Positions 34,412 to 45,910 of a DNA stretch of 64,000 nt are shown here, in pieces; the stretch's first letter is position 1; each line of letters starts with the position of its first letter. The translations under genes and the position numbers were made by a program. The stretch is from assembly GCA_937975915.1 (NCBI GenBank), contig CALJTY010000030.1, positions 310,001 through 374,000 of the forward strand. Direction: 5' to 3'. The notes below the pieces were generated by a model. The model made no database searches. It was given only the letters and a program-made list of their open reading frames with translations, and was not told where the DNA came from. Source of the stretch: an uncultured Acidimicrobiaceae bacterium (lineage in GTDB: Bacteria; Actinomycetota; Acidimicrobiia; Acidimicrobiales; RAAP-2).

Positions 34412-36570
34412 AGCGCTCCTGGAGAAACAGACCTACGGGGACTCTTTTTTCAAGACTCTGGCGCCCGTGGGAATCAATTAATCCCTTTCGAGGACGAGGG
34501 CGTGCGATCAATGAATCCAAGCCAGTCGGAATTAGAGATTTAGTCGCATCGCCAGATGAAGTTCGAGCCCGCCCCGAGCGTCGTTGGAAAATTATTGGTG
34601 GATTCTTTCTGGCACTATTAGCTCTACTGGTTGGAAGACTCTTTATGCTGCAGATTCTCGAGCACAGCTCTTCAGTTGCAACTGTGAATGCGAACTCTCT
34701 GCGCGTCAGTGCAATCCCAGCGACTCGTGGTGTCATCTATGACCGAAATGGTGCTCCACTGGTTACGAACATAACCACTACTGAAATTCGTCTTTCGCGC
34801 GCACAGGCGGTTCTCTTTCCCTCGATTAAAGGTGCACTTGCATCACTTACTGGACTCAGCGTTAGCCAGATCAATGCTGACCTCAATAATGTCCAGTACG
34901 ACCCCTATCAGCCTGCACCGATTCTTGACAACGCTCCAGCGAGCGTTGTGGAGTTCATCAAGCTGCATCCAAAGGAATTTCCTGGAGTCAGCGTTCTAAA
35001 TGTTTCAATGCGCAATTACCCAAATGGCGGAAAAGTTGGCGCGCAAGTTCTTGGCTACGTGGGACCGATTGGTCAAGTGAGCGCAAGTGAGCTCGCCAAG
35101 GGGTACCGCACCGACTCTTCAATTGGCAAGACTGGTATTGAGTCCTATTACGAGCAGTATCTGCGAGGTCACGATGGGAAACAGACACTTAAGGTGAACG
35201 CTCGTGGGCAAATTCTTGGTGCAATGCGCACCACTCAGCCACAACTTGGAAGCTCGGTAGTGCTCAACATTGATACCGGACTACAAAAAGCGCTCGATGG
35301 CTACTTGTCGTCGAACATTTTGAAAGTTCGCTCAACCATTGATCCATCAACAGGCAAAAGACCTCCAGCACGTAATGGCGCCGCGATCGTCATGAACCCA
35401 AATAATGGACAAGTGCTCGCGATGTCGAGCTATCCGTCGTTCGATTTGAATTCATTTATTACCGGGCTATCAAATGCGCAGTACAAGGAACTCATCAACG
35501 TTGGCGCGTTCAACAACTACGCAATTCAAGGTGTCTACACTCCAGGCAGCACATTCAAAATGATCACCGCAACGGCCATGATGAAAACTGGCATCTTTTC
35601 TGCCAGTACGTATGTAAATGACCGAGGATCATTTACCGTGCCGGGTTGTTTGCAGGGCGCACACGGTTGTGTTTTCTACGACGACGTGAAGACTGGAACT
35701 GGGCGAATCAATTTGGTTGGCGCTCTCACTGCATCGTCGGACTACTACTTCTATAACTTGGGCTATCTATTTTGGAGCCAGCAAAGGAAGTACGGTCAAA
35801 CGCCAATTCAAGAAGTGGCGTCACAGTTCGGACTTGATAACTACTCAAACATCGACCTTCCAAACGAGTCAGGTGGTCGTGTTGACTCGCCGTCAGTTCG
35901 AGTAACTCTTCATAATGCCAATCCCAAGGCCTTCCCAAATACTTCGTGGTACACCGGTGACAACGTAGAAATGGCCTTCGGACAAGGAACGACTGCAGTG
36001 ACGCCAATAGAGCTGGCCAATGCATACGCCACATTCGCAAATGGAGGAACGCGTTACGCTCCAGAAGTTGCTGCAGGCATTATCAATGCACACGGAAAGG
36101 TTGTTCAGCGCTACTTTCCCCGAGTGCAAGCACGAATGAATTTGCCGGCATCAATCAGAAATCCAATTTTGCAAGGGCTCGTTGGTGTGGTTAACAGCTC
36201 ACACGGAACGGCAAATTCGACGTTCAAGAGCATCGTGAAGTTCAACATGAACAACTTTGTAATTGCAGGAAAGACCGGAACTGCGTCAAACGCTCCAGGC
36301 CTTTCTCCTAACTCGTGGTTCGTTGGCTTCGGTCCGGTGCCGAATCCAAAGTATGTGATTGTCTGCGTTGTTGCTGAAGGCGGCTACGGTGCCCAAGCAG
36401 CAGCACCAGTAGTAGCGCAGGCATTCGATTACCTCGTTGCACACCCGATCAAGCCGGTAACGCTGAAGTCCAACGTTGCGGCGGTTATCAATGCATCGTC
36501 GACGCCTACAACAACTACCACCATCGTAAAATCAACAACTTCAACGGTTTCACCCAAGAAGCCCGGCTGA
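34408..36570 (+). CDS. mrdA: Penicillin-binding protein 2 (elongation transpeptidase)
   Basis: A 720-aa class B PBP that cross-links peptidoglycan in the elongasome. Membrane helix at about residues 65-90 (GGFFLALLALLVGRLFML), a pedestal domain starting at ATRGVIYDRNGAPL, and the transpeptidase domain. The active Ser is in PGSTFKM near residue 380, the second motif is SSD near 445, and KTGTA near 621. The C-terminus is a Thr/Ser-rich tail. The N-terminal 60 residues are cytoplasmic and basic. rodA, the usual next gene, does not follow. Confidence 0.95.
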   Translation: MKRSWRNRPTGTLFSRLWRPWESINPFRGRGRAINESKPVGIRDLVASPDEVRARPERRWKIIGGFFLALLALLVGRLFMLQILEHSSSVATVNANSLRVSAIPATRGVIYDRNGAPLVTNITTTEIRLSRAQAVLFPSIKGALASLTGLSVSQINADLNNVQYDPYQPAPILDNAPASVVEFIKLHPKEFPGVSVLNVSMRNYPNGGKVGAQVLGYVGPIGQVSASELAKGYRTDSSIGKTGIESYYEQYLRGHDGKQTLKVNARGQILGAMRTTQPQLGSSVVLNIDTGLQKALDGYLSSNILKVRSTIDPSTGKRPPARNGAAIVMNPNNGQVLAMSSYPSFDLNSFITGLSNAQYKELINVGAFNNYAIQGVYTPGSTFKMITATAMMKTGIFSASTYVNDRGSFTVPGCLQGAHGCVFYDDVKTGTGRINLVGALTASSDYYFYNLGYLFWSQQRKYGQTPIQEVASQFGLDNYSNIDLPNESGGRVDSPSVRVTLHNANPKAFPNTSWYTGDNVEMAFGQGTTAVTPIELANAYATFANGGTRYAPEVAAGIINAHGKVVQRYFPRVQARMNLPASIRNPILQGLVGVVNSSHGTANSTFKSIVKFNMNNFVIAGKTGTASNAPGLSPNSWFVGFGPVPNPKYVIVCVVAEGGYGAQAAAPVVAQAFDYLVAHPIKPVTLKSNVAAVINASSTPTTTTTIVKSTTSTVSPKKPG

Positions 36571-36579
36571 GCCCTGAGG

Positions 36580-36690
36580 TCAGGTAGCCTTGTAGGCGTT
36601 GGTCGCACCGGTGCATACTGCACAGTTGCGCAATAAGAACGCAGCAGTTCCGCAGTGCCCGCACTCTGGAACTGAAAGCATTGAGGACAT
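36580..36690 (-). CDS. Possible 36-aa zinc-ribbon-like small protein
   Basis: An ORF of 36 codons ends 9 nt from the convergent mrdA stop. It encodes two CxxC pairs (ECGHCG at residues 9-14 and NCAVCTG at 22-28) separated by nine residues, the spacing of a small zinc ribbon. Codons late in the ORF (AAC, GCC, TAC, AAG, ACC) are those preferred by neighbouring genes. Against it: no Shine-Dalgarno sequence precedes the ATG at 36690 (or GTG at 36702), and it lies antisense to the rng leader. Function unknown; it is not in any family I recognise. Confidence 0.4.
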   Translation of the reverse strand: MSSMLSVPECGHCGTAAFLLRNCAVCTGATNAYKAT

Positions 36691-36700
36691 ACCGTGGTAC

Positions 36701-36813
36701 ACGCCAGTGCAATTGGAGTTTCATCCTTTGGTTTCTTAACCTTGCTCGTCGTGTTCTTTCACGCCTTCTTTACCAATACCAACGCCGTAGGTGCAAAGAG
36801 CACTGGCGTTTTT
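36701..36813 (+). promoter_or_regulatory. Attenuator-like leader of rng
   Basis: Two 10-mers, ACGCCAGTGC (36701-36710) and GCACTGGCGT (36800-36809), are exact reverse complements 89 nt apart. The second also forms the 3' arm of a local hairpin with AACGCC-GTAG-GTGC (36781-36794), followed at once by TTTTT (36809-36813), which looks like an intrinsic terminator. The distal 10-mer could therefore act as an antiterminator arm. The rng start lies 55 nt further on. This is structure read by eye. Confidence 0.45.
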
Positions 36814-36868
36814 AATCTCAGTAGTGCTGCGCACTACTTCAACCCCCAGAACTCAAGGAGTACCCGTC

Positions 36869-38473
36869 GTGACCGACGAATCCAACAACCAGCCCGAATC
36901 ATCGTCTAGCCCCCGTATTGGCGATACTCGTCCAGCACCTCAAGTAGGCGACACCAGAAATTCAACTCCGCAGCCCACGACTCCTCGCGAGCCGGGACAG
37001 GGCAACAACAAGAACCGTCGCCGTGGTGGAAGAGGACGTGGTGGACAAGGTGGCCAGGGCCAAGCTCGCCAGCAGAACCAGCAACCTCGAAACGTTGATG
37101 CACCCGTAGAGGCCTCAGCGCCGGAGGGAACTTCAACTCCTAACGAAGGTCGAAAGGGCAACAACAAGAACCGCCGTCGTGGGGGAGAGCGCCGCACCCG
37201 AGCTCAGGGTCGCTACCTCATGTGCGTTCACTCAACGAAGGATGCAACTCACATTGCAACCCTCGAAGGTAGATCAATGGTTGAGTACACCGTGGCAAAA
37301 GCTGCTGACGAAACAAACCAGATTGACGGAAACATTTACGTAGGTCGCATTCAGAATGTTCTTCCTGGAATGGAACTTGCATTCGTAGACATTGGAATTC
37401 CAAAGAATGCGGTTCTCTATCGTGCTGACATCTCAATTCAAGATGAAGACATTGAAGGTGAAACTAAGCAAGAGAACAAGCGCATTGAAGAAATGATCAA
37501 GGGTGGACAGACCATTGTTTGCCAGGTCACTAAGAACGCCATTGGAGCCAAGGGTGCTCGACTCACTCAGGAAGTTTCGATACCAGGTCGTTTTGCGGTA
37601 CTAGTTCCGAACTCTTCAACCATTGGAATTTCAAAGCGACTTCCAGATGGCGAACGTCGTCGCCTACGAAAGATCATTGACGGTGTAAAGCCTGAGCGCC
37701 ACGGCATCATCATTCGTACAGCCGCTGAAGGCGTGAGCGAAGAAGACCTCGCTCGCGACGTTGCTTCACTCTCTGAAAAGTGGGGTGCAATTGAAGCCGA
37801 AGTTGCGAAGTCAAATACCCCTCGTCTTGTCTACCGTGACCTCGACCTTGCGGTTCGTGTTCTTCGTGAAGAACTGAACGATGACTACCGCGGCGTGATC
37901 ATTGACGACCGCGAGCTCTACGAAAAAGTTCGCGAATACGTACTTGCCGTTAACCCAGAGCTTGCAGACCGCATTGAGTACTACGACCGAGGCACCGAGG
38001 AGCTCCCACTCTTTGAGCGCTACTTCGTTCACGAGCAGCTCCACCGCGCACTCGACCGCAAGGTGTTCTTGCCCTCTGGTGGATCACTCATCATTGAGCG
38101 CACCGAAGCACTCACCGTGGTTGACGTCAACACCGGAAAGAACGTAGGAACCACCAACCTCGAAGAGACCGTGTTTAGAAACAACCTCGAAGCCGCCGAA
38201 GAAGTTGCTCGTCAACTTCGCCTTCGCGACATCGGTGGAATCATTGTTATTGACTTCATTGACATGGAGGCCAAGGTGAACCGTGAAGCGGTCGCCTCAG
38301 CCCTTCGCCAAGCCCTGTCTCGCGATAAGACCCGAACCCAGGTCTTTGACATCTCTGACCTAGGACTGGTTGAAATGACCCGTAAACGCGTCAATGAGGG
38401 GCTTTTGGAGTCAGTTTCTAACCTCTGCGCTGTTTGTGACGGTCGTGGATTCGTTGTTGCCACCGGACTCTAG
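36869..38473 (+). CDS. rng: Ribonuclease E/G
   Basis: A 534-aa endoribonuclease for rRNA processing and mRNA decay. The first 110 residues are a disordered, Arg/Gly-rich region with two copies of GNNKNRRRGG (near residues 44 and 92), likely RNA-binding. An S1 domain follows (GNIYVGRIQNVLPGMELAFV). The DNase-I-like catalytic part has VVDVNTGKNVG near 416 with a catalytic Asp and FIDMEAK for the second one. The zinc-link is LCAVCDGRG at the end. GTG at 36869 is chosen because AAGGAG stands 8 nt upstream; an earlier in-frame start at 36791 overlaps the leader hairpin. It lacks the long C-terminal scaffold of E. coli RNase E. Confidence 0.92.
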   Translation: MTDESNNQPESSSSPRIGDTRPAPQVGDTRNSTPQPTTPREPGQGNNKNRRRGGRGRGGQGGQGQARQQNQQPRNVDAPVEASAPEGTSTPNEGRKGNNKNRRRGGERRTRAQGRYLMCVHSTKDATHIATLEGRSMVEYTVAKAADETNQIDGNIYVGRIQNVLPGMELAFVDIGIPKNAVLYRADISIQDEDIEGETKQENKRIEEMIKGGQTIVCQVTKNAIGAKGARLTQEVSIPGRFAVLVPNSSTIGISKRLPDGERRRLRKIIDGVKPERHGIIIRTAAEGVSEEDLARDVASLSEKWGAIEAEVAKSNTPRLVYRDLDLAVRVLREELNDDYRGVIIDDRELYEKVREYVLAVNPELADRIEYYDRGTEELPLFERYFVHEQLHRALDRKVFLPSGGSLIIERTEALTVVDVNTGKNVGTTNLEETVFRNNLEAAEEVARQLRLRDIGGIIVIDFIDMEAKVNREAVASALRQALSRDKTRTQVFDISDLGLVEMTRKRVNEGLLESVSNLCAVCDGRGFVVATGL

Positions 38474-38517
38474 ACCTCTAGTAGCCCCCAGAATTATCCG
38501 CTAAGATAGGAAACCTT

Positions 38518-38841
38518 ATGTACGCAATTATCCGTGTTGGAACATCTCAAGAACGAGTCACCGAGGGCCAAGTTGTCCGCGTTGATCTACGTCCAGAAGA
38601 GGTTGGTTCTTCAATCAAGCTCGTACCCGTATTGCTCGTTGATGGTGACAAGGTCACTGCCGGCGCAGCACTAAGCGGCGTCACCGTTACTGCCAAGATT
38701 CTTGGCGAGGAAAAGGGTCCAAAGATTCGCGCCCTGACCTACAAGGCAAAGGCCAACCAGCGCAAGCGTTGGGGTCACCGTCAGCACTATTCGACTGTTG
38801 AAATCACCAAGATTTCAGCCAAAGCTTCAGCAACTGCGTAA
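38518..38841 (+). CDS. rplU: 50S ribosomal protein L21
   Basis: A 107-aa ribosomal protein. MYAIIRVGTSQERVTEGQ at the N-terminus and KAKANQRKRWGHRQHYSTV near residue 78 are the family signatures. AGGA lies 6 nt before the ATG. It follows rng by 44 nt and precedes rpmA by 9 nt, the conserved rng-rplU-rpmA order. Confidence 0.96.
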   Translation: MYAIIRVGTSQERVTEGQVVRVDLRPEEVGSSIKLVPVLLVDGDKVTAGAALSGVTVTAKILGEEKGPKIRALTYKAKANQRKRWGHRQHYSTVEITKISAKASATA

Positions 38842-38850
38842 GGAGTATTT

Positions 38851-39099
38851 ATGTCAAAGACAAAAGGTGGAGGTTCCACAAGGAACGGACGCGATTCCAA
38901 TGCCCAGCGCCTTGGTGTTAAGAGCTTCGACGGAACGCTCGTAACAACTGGCAGCATCATCATTCGCCAACGCGGAACACAGTTCCACCCAGGACGCAAT
39001 GTTGGAATGGGTAAGGATCACACATTGTTTGCACTAGCTCCAGGAAACGTAAAGTTTGGTTTCCGTGGTGGCCGCAAAATTGTGGACATTCTCGTTTAA
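38851..39099 (+). CDS. rpmA: 50S ribosomal protein L27
   Basis: An 82-aa protein whose N-terminus reaches the peptidyl transferase centre. [20 protein letters not shown] and [18 protein letters not shown] are diagnostic. No cleavable Firmicute-type leader is present. A strong bidirectional terminator follows. Confidence 0.96.
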   Translation: MSKTKGGGSTRNGRDSNAQRLGVKSFDGTLVTTGSIIIRQRGTQFHPGRNVGMGKDHTLFALAPGNVKFGFRGGRKIVDILV

Positions 39100-39117
39100 T
39101 ACTTTCTTTTAAGAACT

Positions 39118-39152
39118 AAAAAACCCCCGGGCAAATGCCCGGGGGTTTTTTA
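39118..39152. terminator. Bidirectional terminator between rpmA and hup
   Basis: AAAAAACCCCCGGGC, loop AAAT, GCCCGGGGGTTTTTT: a perfect 15-bp stem with T runs on both strands, placed between two convergent genes. Confidence 0.95.
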
Positions 39153-39167
39153 TTACTGAAGTACTAC

Positions 39168-39446
39168 TTAGCTCTCTTTTACTGTCTTCTTGAAAGTAGA
39201 ACCAATTGAAACCTTTGGAGCCTTTGAAGCCTTCACTTGGATAGCTTCTCCAGTCTGTGGGTTACGGGCTGTACGAGCCTTGCGCTGTACACGCTCGAAT
39301 GAGAGAAAGCCAGAAAGAACGATTTTTTCGCCCTTTGTAACGTTCTTGACGACCACATCTTCAAAGGCCTTTAGAACCTCTGCCACTGTGCTCTTTGTTG
39401 CGCCGCTTTCGGCAACGATTGCATCTACTAACTCGGCCTTGTTCAC
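39168..39446 (-). CDS. hup: HU family DNA-binding protein
   Basis: A 92-aa nucleoid protein that bends DNA as a dimer. NKAELVDAIVAESGATKSTV opens the helical part, IVLSGFLSFERVQRKARTARNPQTG holds the flexible arm with the RNPQTG tip, and the C-terminus is Lys-rich. An in-frame start at 39503 would add 19 odd residues. GTG at 39446 is preferred because AGGAG stands 7 nt upstream and it gives the usual HU length. Confidence 0.94.
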   Translation of the reverse strand: MNKAELVDAIVAESGATKSTVAEVLKAFEDVVVKNVTKGEKIVLSGFLSFERVQRKARTARNPQTGEAIQVKASKAPKVSIGSTFKKTVKES

Positions 39447-39638
39447 CGGAGCTCCTAACTCTTGTAAAAAGGTCTGGGAGTGTTCCCATAAACCTCTTAA
39501 CATCTTTATCGCAAAAACCCTTAAAAATAGGGATTCTGAGAAATATTTGTGAAAGTAGGGGTTCTTTAGGGTTATGAAACTCCTGGTCAGCGTTTATAAA
39601 ATAATTGCCAATAATTTCCCCAAAATACTGCTTTCTCC
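39447..39638. promoter_or_regulatory. Divergent intergenic region hup / aminotransferase
   Basis: An AT-rich stretch of about 200 nt carrying the promoters of two divergent genes. It holds several short direct and inverted AAACCCT/AGGGTTT-like repeats (about 39520-39590) but no clear consensus -35 element. No further gene was seen. Confidence 0.3.
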
Positions 39639-39644
39639 TAAGGT
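39639..39644 (+). promoter_or_regulatory. -10 box or ribosome binding site of the aminotransferase
   Basis: TAAGGT ends 6 nt before the ATG at 39651. The same bases (AAGGTGG) could serve as a Shine-Dalgarno sequence, so leaderless transcription is ambiguous here. Confidence 0.35.
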
Positions 39645-39650
39645 GGAACC

Positions 39651-41015
39651 ATGACTTCGATAGATCGCAACAAACTGGCCCAATTAGTCGCCTCCGAGAG
39701 GGCACTCTACGAAAAGCGCCATCCTGGCTCCAAAAAACTCTACGAAGCATCAGACAATCTCTTTGCTCGTGTGCCCATGACATGGATGAATAAGTGGGCT
39801 GGGGGGTTTCCCCTCTCCTTTGTTTCAGCTCACGGAGTAACAATCACTGACATTGATGGCAATGAATTCATCGATTTCGCCCTCGGAGACACCGGAGCCA
39901 TGGCGGGCCACTCCCCAGAGCCACTAGTAAAAGCAATGGCTAAGCGCATTGGCACCGATGGTGGGGTCACCACAATGCTGCCAACTGAAGATGCTCAGTG
40001 GGTTGCTGCAGAAATGACCCGCAGATTCGGCCTTCCTAAGTGGTCCTTCACTCTGAGCGCGACTGATGCCAATCGCTGGCTGCTCCGATTAGTGCGCCTC
40101 GTCACAAAGCGACCAAAGATTCTGGTGTTCTCGTATTCGTATCACGGCTCAGTTGATGAGACCTTTGTTTCCGTTGACGAAGATGGCAATGCTCAGTCTC
40201 GTCCGGGAAATGTCGCGTCGGCATTTGATCCAACGTCTACAACTCGCGTTGTTGAATTCAATGATCTGGTGGCACTGGAACGTGAACTTGCTCACGGCGA
40301 CGTTGCCGCAGTGCTGACCGAGCCGGCTCTCACAAACATAGGCATAGTTCTGCCTGAACCAGGATTCTTAGAAGGTGTTCGCGAACTCTGCACTAAGTAC
40401 GGCTCGCTATTAATTCTTGACGAGACCCACACGTTCTCTGCTGGGCCCGGTGGATCAACGAAGCGGTTCAATCTAAAGCCTGACGCAATCACTATTGGAA
40501 AATCACTCGGTGGTGGTGTGCCGTGTGGCGCATACGGGCTCAGTGAAGAACTATCCAATCGTGTCCTCGGTGCCGTCGACGAAGGCGTTGACATTATTGA
40601 CGTTGGTGGCGTTGGTGGAACCCTTGCTGGAAACGCCATGAGTTTTGCTGCAATGCGTGCAGTTCTCGGCGAAGTGCTCACCGACGATGTCTTCGCTCCA
40701 ATGGAAGAGCTCGCAACGCTCTTCGCGAGCGGTGTTCAAGCCACTATTGATGGGTACAACCTTCCTTGGTCCATTAGCCAGCTGGGTGCACGCTGTGAGT
40801 ACCGATTCGCAAATCCTGCTCCAAAGAGTGGTGGGGAATCTCTTAAGTCTTCAGATCCGCTACTTGAGGACTATCTGCATCTCTACGGAATCAATCGTGG
40901 AGTTCTTATTACACCGTTTCACAACATGGCCCTTATGTGTCCAGCAACGACTCGCGCACATGTGCTCTTGCACGATGCAGTCTTCTTAGATGCAGTGCGT
41001 GAATTAGTCGAATAA
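39651..41015 (+). CDS. Class III aminotransferase (glutamate-1-semialdehyde aminomutase-like)
   Basis: A 454-aa PLP enzyme of the aspartate aminotransferase family fold, class III. ITDIDGNEFIDFALGDTGAMAGHSP near residue 65 is the N-terminal signature, YSYHGSVDE near 163 stacks on PLP, LILDETHTF near 253 holds the PLP-binding Asp, and the Schiff-base Lys is in TIGKSLGGGVP near 284. The GDTGAMAGH form resembles GSA-like transaminases rather than true HemL. The natural substrate is unknown. It stands alone between hup and obg. Confidence 0.85.
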   Translation: MTSIDRNKLAQLVASERALYEKRHPGSKKLYEASDNLFARVPMTWMNKWAGGFPLSFVSAHGVTITDIDGNEFIDFALGDTGAMAGHSPEPLVKAMAKRIGTDGGVTTMLPTEDAQWVAAEMTRRFGLPKWSFTLSATDANRWLLRLVRLVTKRPKILVFSYSYHGSVDETFVSVDEDGNAQSRPGNVASAFDPTSTTRVVEFNDLVALERELAHGDVAAVLTEPALTNIGIVLPEPGFLEGVRELCTKYGSLLILDETHTFSAGPGGSTKRFNLKPDAITIGKSLGGGVPCGAYGLSEELSNRVLGAVDEGVDIIDVGGVGGTLAGNAMSFAAMRAVLGEVLTDDVFAPMEELATLFASGVQATIDGYNLPWSISQLGARCEYRFANPAPKSGGESLKSSDPLLEDYLHLYGINRGVLITPFHNMALMCPATTRAHVLLHDAVFLDAVRELVE

Positions 41016-41034
41016 GAGGACTTCTTCAGTCTCG

Positions 41035-43471
<2,437 letters not shown>

Positions 43472-43518
43472 TCGCTCCACTACATTGAACTAACTACATT
43501 TTTAAATAAAAGGATTTC

Positions 43519-44466
43519 ATGAGTACTCTTGACCCCCGCGAAGAACTAGCTCAACGACTTGGTCTCACCAGCGTTCCACCACCACGATTTGAATCTCCAC
43601 AAGATGTCAATGAGCGCCTCGCTGCAAATGACTACTTGAGCAATGAAGCAATCGCTTCTGTTGCGTTCTTGGCTGACCGTCTTGCCAAGCCAGTCTTGGT
43701 CGAAGGTCCTGCCGGAACTGGAAAGACTGCCCTTGCCCAAGCAGTGGCGAAGTCAATCGGTGCGCGTCTTATTCGTCTCCAGTGCTACGAAGGCCTTGAT
43801 GAATCAAAAGCCCTCTACGAGTGGAACTACCGAAAGCAACTTCTTCGCATTCAAGCTGGGCGCCCAGAAGGATCTGGCGCTGAAGACTGGAAGCACCTTG
43901 AAGAAGACATCTTCGCTGAAGAGTTCTTGTTGACTCGACCACTGCTTGAGGCAATTTCTGCGGAAGACCCAGTTGTTTTGTTGATTGACGAAATTGACCG
44001 TGTCGAACTCGAAACCGAAGCGCTGCTTCTCGAAATCCTCTCTGAATACCAAGTTTCAATCCCAGAGCTTGGCACCGTTAAGGCGAAGCAAATCCCGATG
44101 GTCTTCTTGACTTCAAACAACACTCGCGAGCTCTCCGAAGCCCTTAAGCGTCGTTGCCTCTACTTATACGTTGGATACCCAGAGCTTGAGCGCGAGCGCG
44201 ACATCATTCTTTCTCGCGTACCTGGCATTACGGAGACTTTGGCAACACAGATTGCACAAGTTGTCCGTAGCCTGCGCTCAATGGATCTCAAGAAGGCTCC
44301 TTCGGTGTCTGAGACCCTGGACTGGGCTCGCACGTTGGTAGTTCTAGGACGCAAGGAAATTGGTGACAAGGACGCGGCCGAAACATTGACCATTCTCCTT
44401 AAGTACCAGTCAGACATTGAGCGAGCAACCAAAGAACTCCTCGGTCGCTCGAAGCCTGTTGCTTGA
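43519..44466 (+). CDS. MoxR family AAA+ ATPase
   Basis: A 315-aa AAA+ protein of the MoxR/CoxD group. Walker A is EGPAGTGKTALAQAVA near residue 60, Walker B VVLLIDEIDRVE near 153, sensor 1 FLTSNNTRELSEALKRRC near 196. The ATG has an AAAGGA site. It is paired with a VWA-domain protein. Such pairs act as chaperone-like or metal-insertion machines for large enzymes; the client here is unknown. Confidence 0.9.
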   Translation: MSTLDPREELAQRLGLTSVPPPRFESPQDVNERLAANDYLSNEAIASVAFLADRLAKPVLVEGPAGTGKTALAQAVAKSIGARLIRLQCYEGLDESKALYEWNYRKQLLRIQAGRPEGSGAEDWKHLEEDIFAEEFLLTRPLLEAISAEDPVVLLIDEIDRVELETEALLLEILSEYQVSIPELGTVKAKQIPMVFLTSNNTRELSEALKRRCLYLYVGYPELERERDIILSRVPGITETLATQIAQVVRSLRSMDLKKAPSVSETLDWARTLVVLGRKEIGDKDAAETLTILLKYQSDIERATKELLGRSKPVA

Positions 44467-45910
44467 TCTCCTCGGCGACTTCATCGCCGAACTGCGCGCC
44501 GCTGGAATTCCAGTGTCAATGAGTGAACACGTTGACGCTGCACGCGCACTCGAAGTCATCAACATGGGTGATCGCCAAGAGATGAAAAGTTCTCTCGGAG
44601 CCACGCTGGTAAAAGACGGAGATCACTTTCCAGTTTTTAATACTGCCTTTGATGTTTTCTTTTCAACGCGCTCCTGGCAAAATGCCGAGGATGTTCTAAA
44701 CGGCAGTGCTGATGAAGAATCAGCGGAAGCCGAAGGGCAAAAAGGTGGCGCTGGAAACAAGGGTCAAGGCGGACAGCAAGGTCAAGGCGGTGGCGGACAG
44801 CCATCAATGACGGCTCAAGAACTATCTGATCTACTCCTAAAAGCCCTTACCGATAACGATGCTGAAGCAATGCGTCTTGCTGCCAATGAAGCGGTATCAC
44901 GCTACGCCGGCATGGAGCCAGGTCGCCCAGTTGGCGGAACCTATTACTTGTACCGCACCCTTCGAAGTTTGGAACTTGAGGACTTGGAGCAAAAGATTGC
45001 CAAGGGTGCTCAAGAAAAATCTGGAATGGATGATGAACTTGGCCAACGTCTCTCACAAGATGAAGCCAAGGCTCGTATAGAGGCATTGAAGATCGCGATT
45101 GAAAAAGTTATTCGCGAACGACTCGTTGATGACCGCGGAGCTGAAGCACTCGCGAAGTCTGTGCGTAAACCTCTGCCTGAAGACCTTGACGTCATGCACG
45201 CCAACCGTGAAGAGATGGCTCAGCTCGAGCACGCACTGAAACCACTCAGTCGCAAACTTGCCGTTCGACTTGCACGCCGCCGCAAGCGCCGTCGCAGGGG
45301 ACCAGTCGACCTTCGCTCGACGGTTCGACGCAGTCTCTCAACTGGTGGAATTCCAATTGACCTTCGCTTTAAGCCACCACGTCCAGCTAAGCCAGAAATT
45401 ATTGTCATCGCTGACATTTCAGGATCAGTTGCTTCTTTCGCACGCTTTACCCTTCACCTCGTGCACGCAATTAGCTCTCAGTTCTCGAAAGTTCGCAGTT
45501 TTGTTTTTGTTGACGGACTCGATGAAGTGAGTCGACTCTTTGAAGGTGTTGATGATCCATCAGAAGCAGTTGACCGCATTAACGCCGAAGCTGACGTCAT
45601 TGCCTTTGATGGTCACTCGGACTACGGTCGTGCCTTTCTCAGTTTTCATGACAAGTTCGCCAAGGACATCACGAAGCGTTCAACGATTCTGATCCTTGGT
45701 GACGCGAGGAACAACTACCACCAGTCACATTCAGAAATTATTGCTGACCTTCGCTACCGCGCCAAGGCCGTGTACTGGCTAAATCCAGAGCCAAAGAGTT
45801 ACTGGAACTCAGGAGACTCAATTATCAGCCAGTACGCGCCGTACTGCGACAAAGTGATTGAATGTCGAACACTTCGCCAACTCGAAGCGTTTGTGGGAGA
45901 CCTCGCGTGA
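44417..45910 (+). CDS. VWA domain (CoxE-like) protein
   Basis: A protein of up to 497 aa that partners the MoxR ATPase. The N-terminus (LLLDLLGDFIAELRAAGIPVS) is the CoxE-like opening. A Gly/Gln-rich linker lies near residues 100-130, then a charged helical region with basic LARRRKRRRRGPVDL near 290. The VWA domain follows with the MIDAS motif DISGS near 333 and Thr/Asp residues later. The start is uncertain: TTG at 44417 overlaps moxR by 50 nt, TTG at 44459 by 8 nt. Neither has a strong ribosome binding site. Confidence 0.85.
   Translation: MSEQPKNSSVARSLLLDLLGDFIAELRAAGIPVSMSEHVDAARALEVINMGDRQEMKSSLGATLVKDGDHFPVFNTAFDVFFSTRSWQNAEDVLNGSADEESAEAEGQKGGAGNKGQGGQQGQGGGGQPSMTAQELSDLLLKALTDNDAEAMRLAANEAVSRYAGMEPGRPVGGTYYLYRTLRSLELEDLEQKIAKGAQEKSGMDDELGQRLSQDEAKARIEALKIAIEKVIRERLVDDRGAEALAKSVRKPLPEDLDVMHANREEMAQLEHALKPLSRKLAVRLARRRKRRRRGPVDLRSTVRRSLSTGGIPIDLRFKPPRPAKPEIIVIADISGSVASFARFTLHLVHAISSQFSKVRSFVFVDGLDEVSRLFEGVDDPSEAVDRINAEADVIAFDGHSDYGRAFLSFHDKFAKDITKRSTILILGDARNNYHQSHSEIIADLRYRAKAVYWLNPEPKSYWNSGDSIISQYAPYCDKVIECRTLRQLEAFVGDLA

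Noticed and set aside
36694..36909. 71-codon plus-strand ORF upstream of rng with a hydrophobic segment
   Set aside because: It covers the leader hairpin, has no ribosome binding site, overlaps the rng start, and shows no domain.
39361..39843. 160-codon minus-strand ORF crossing the hup/aminotransferase gap
   Set aside because: It overlaps both HU and the aminotransferase and has no family features.
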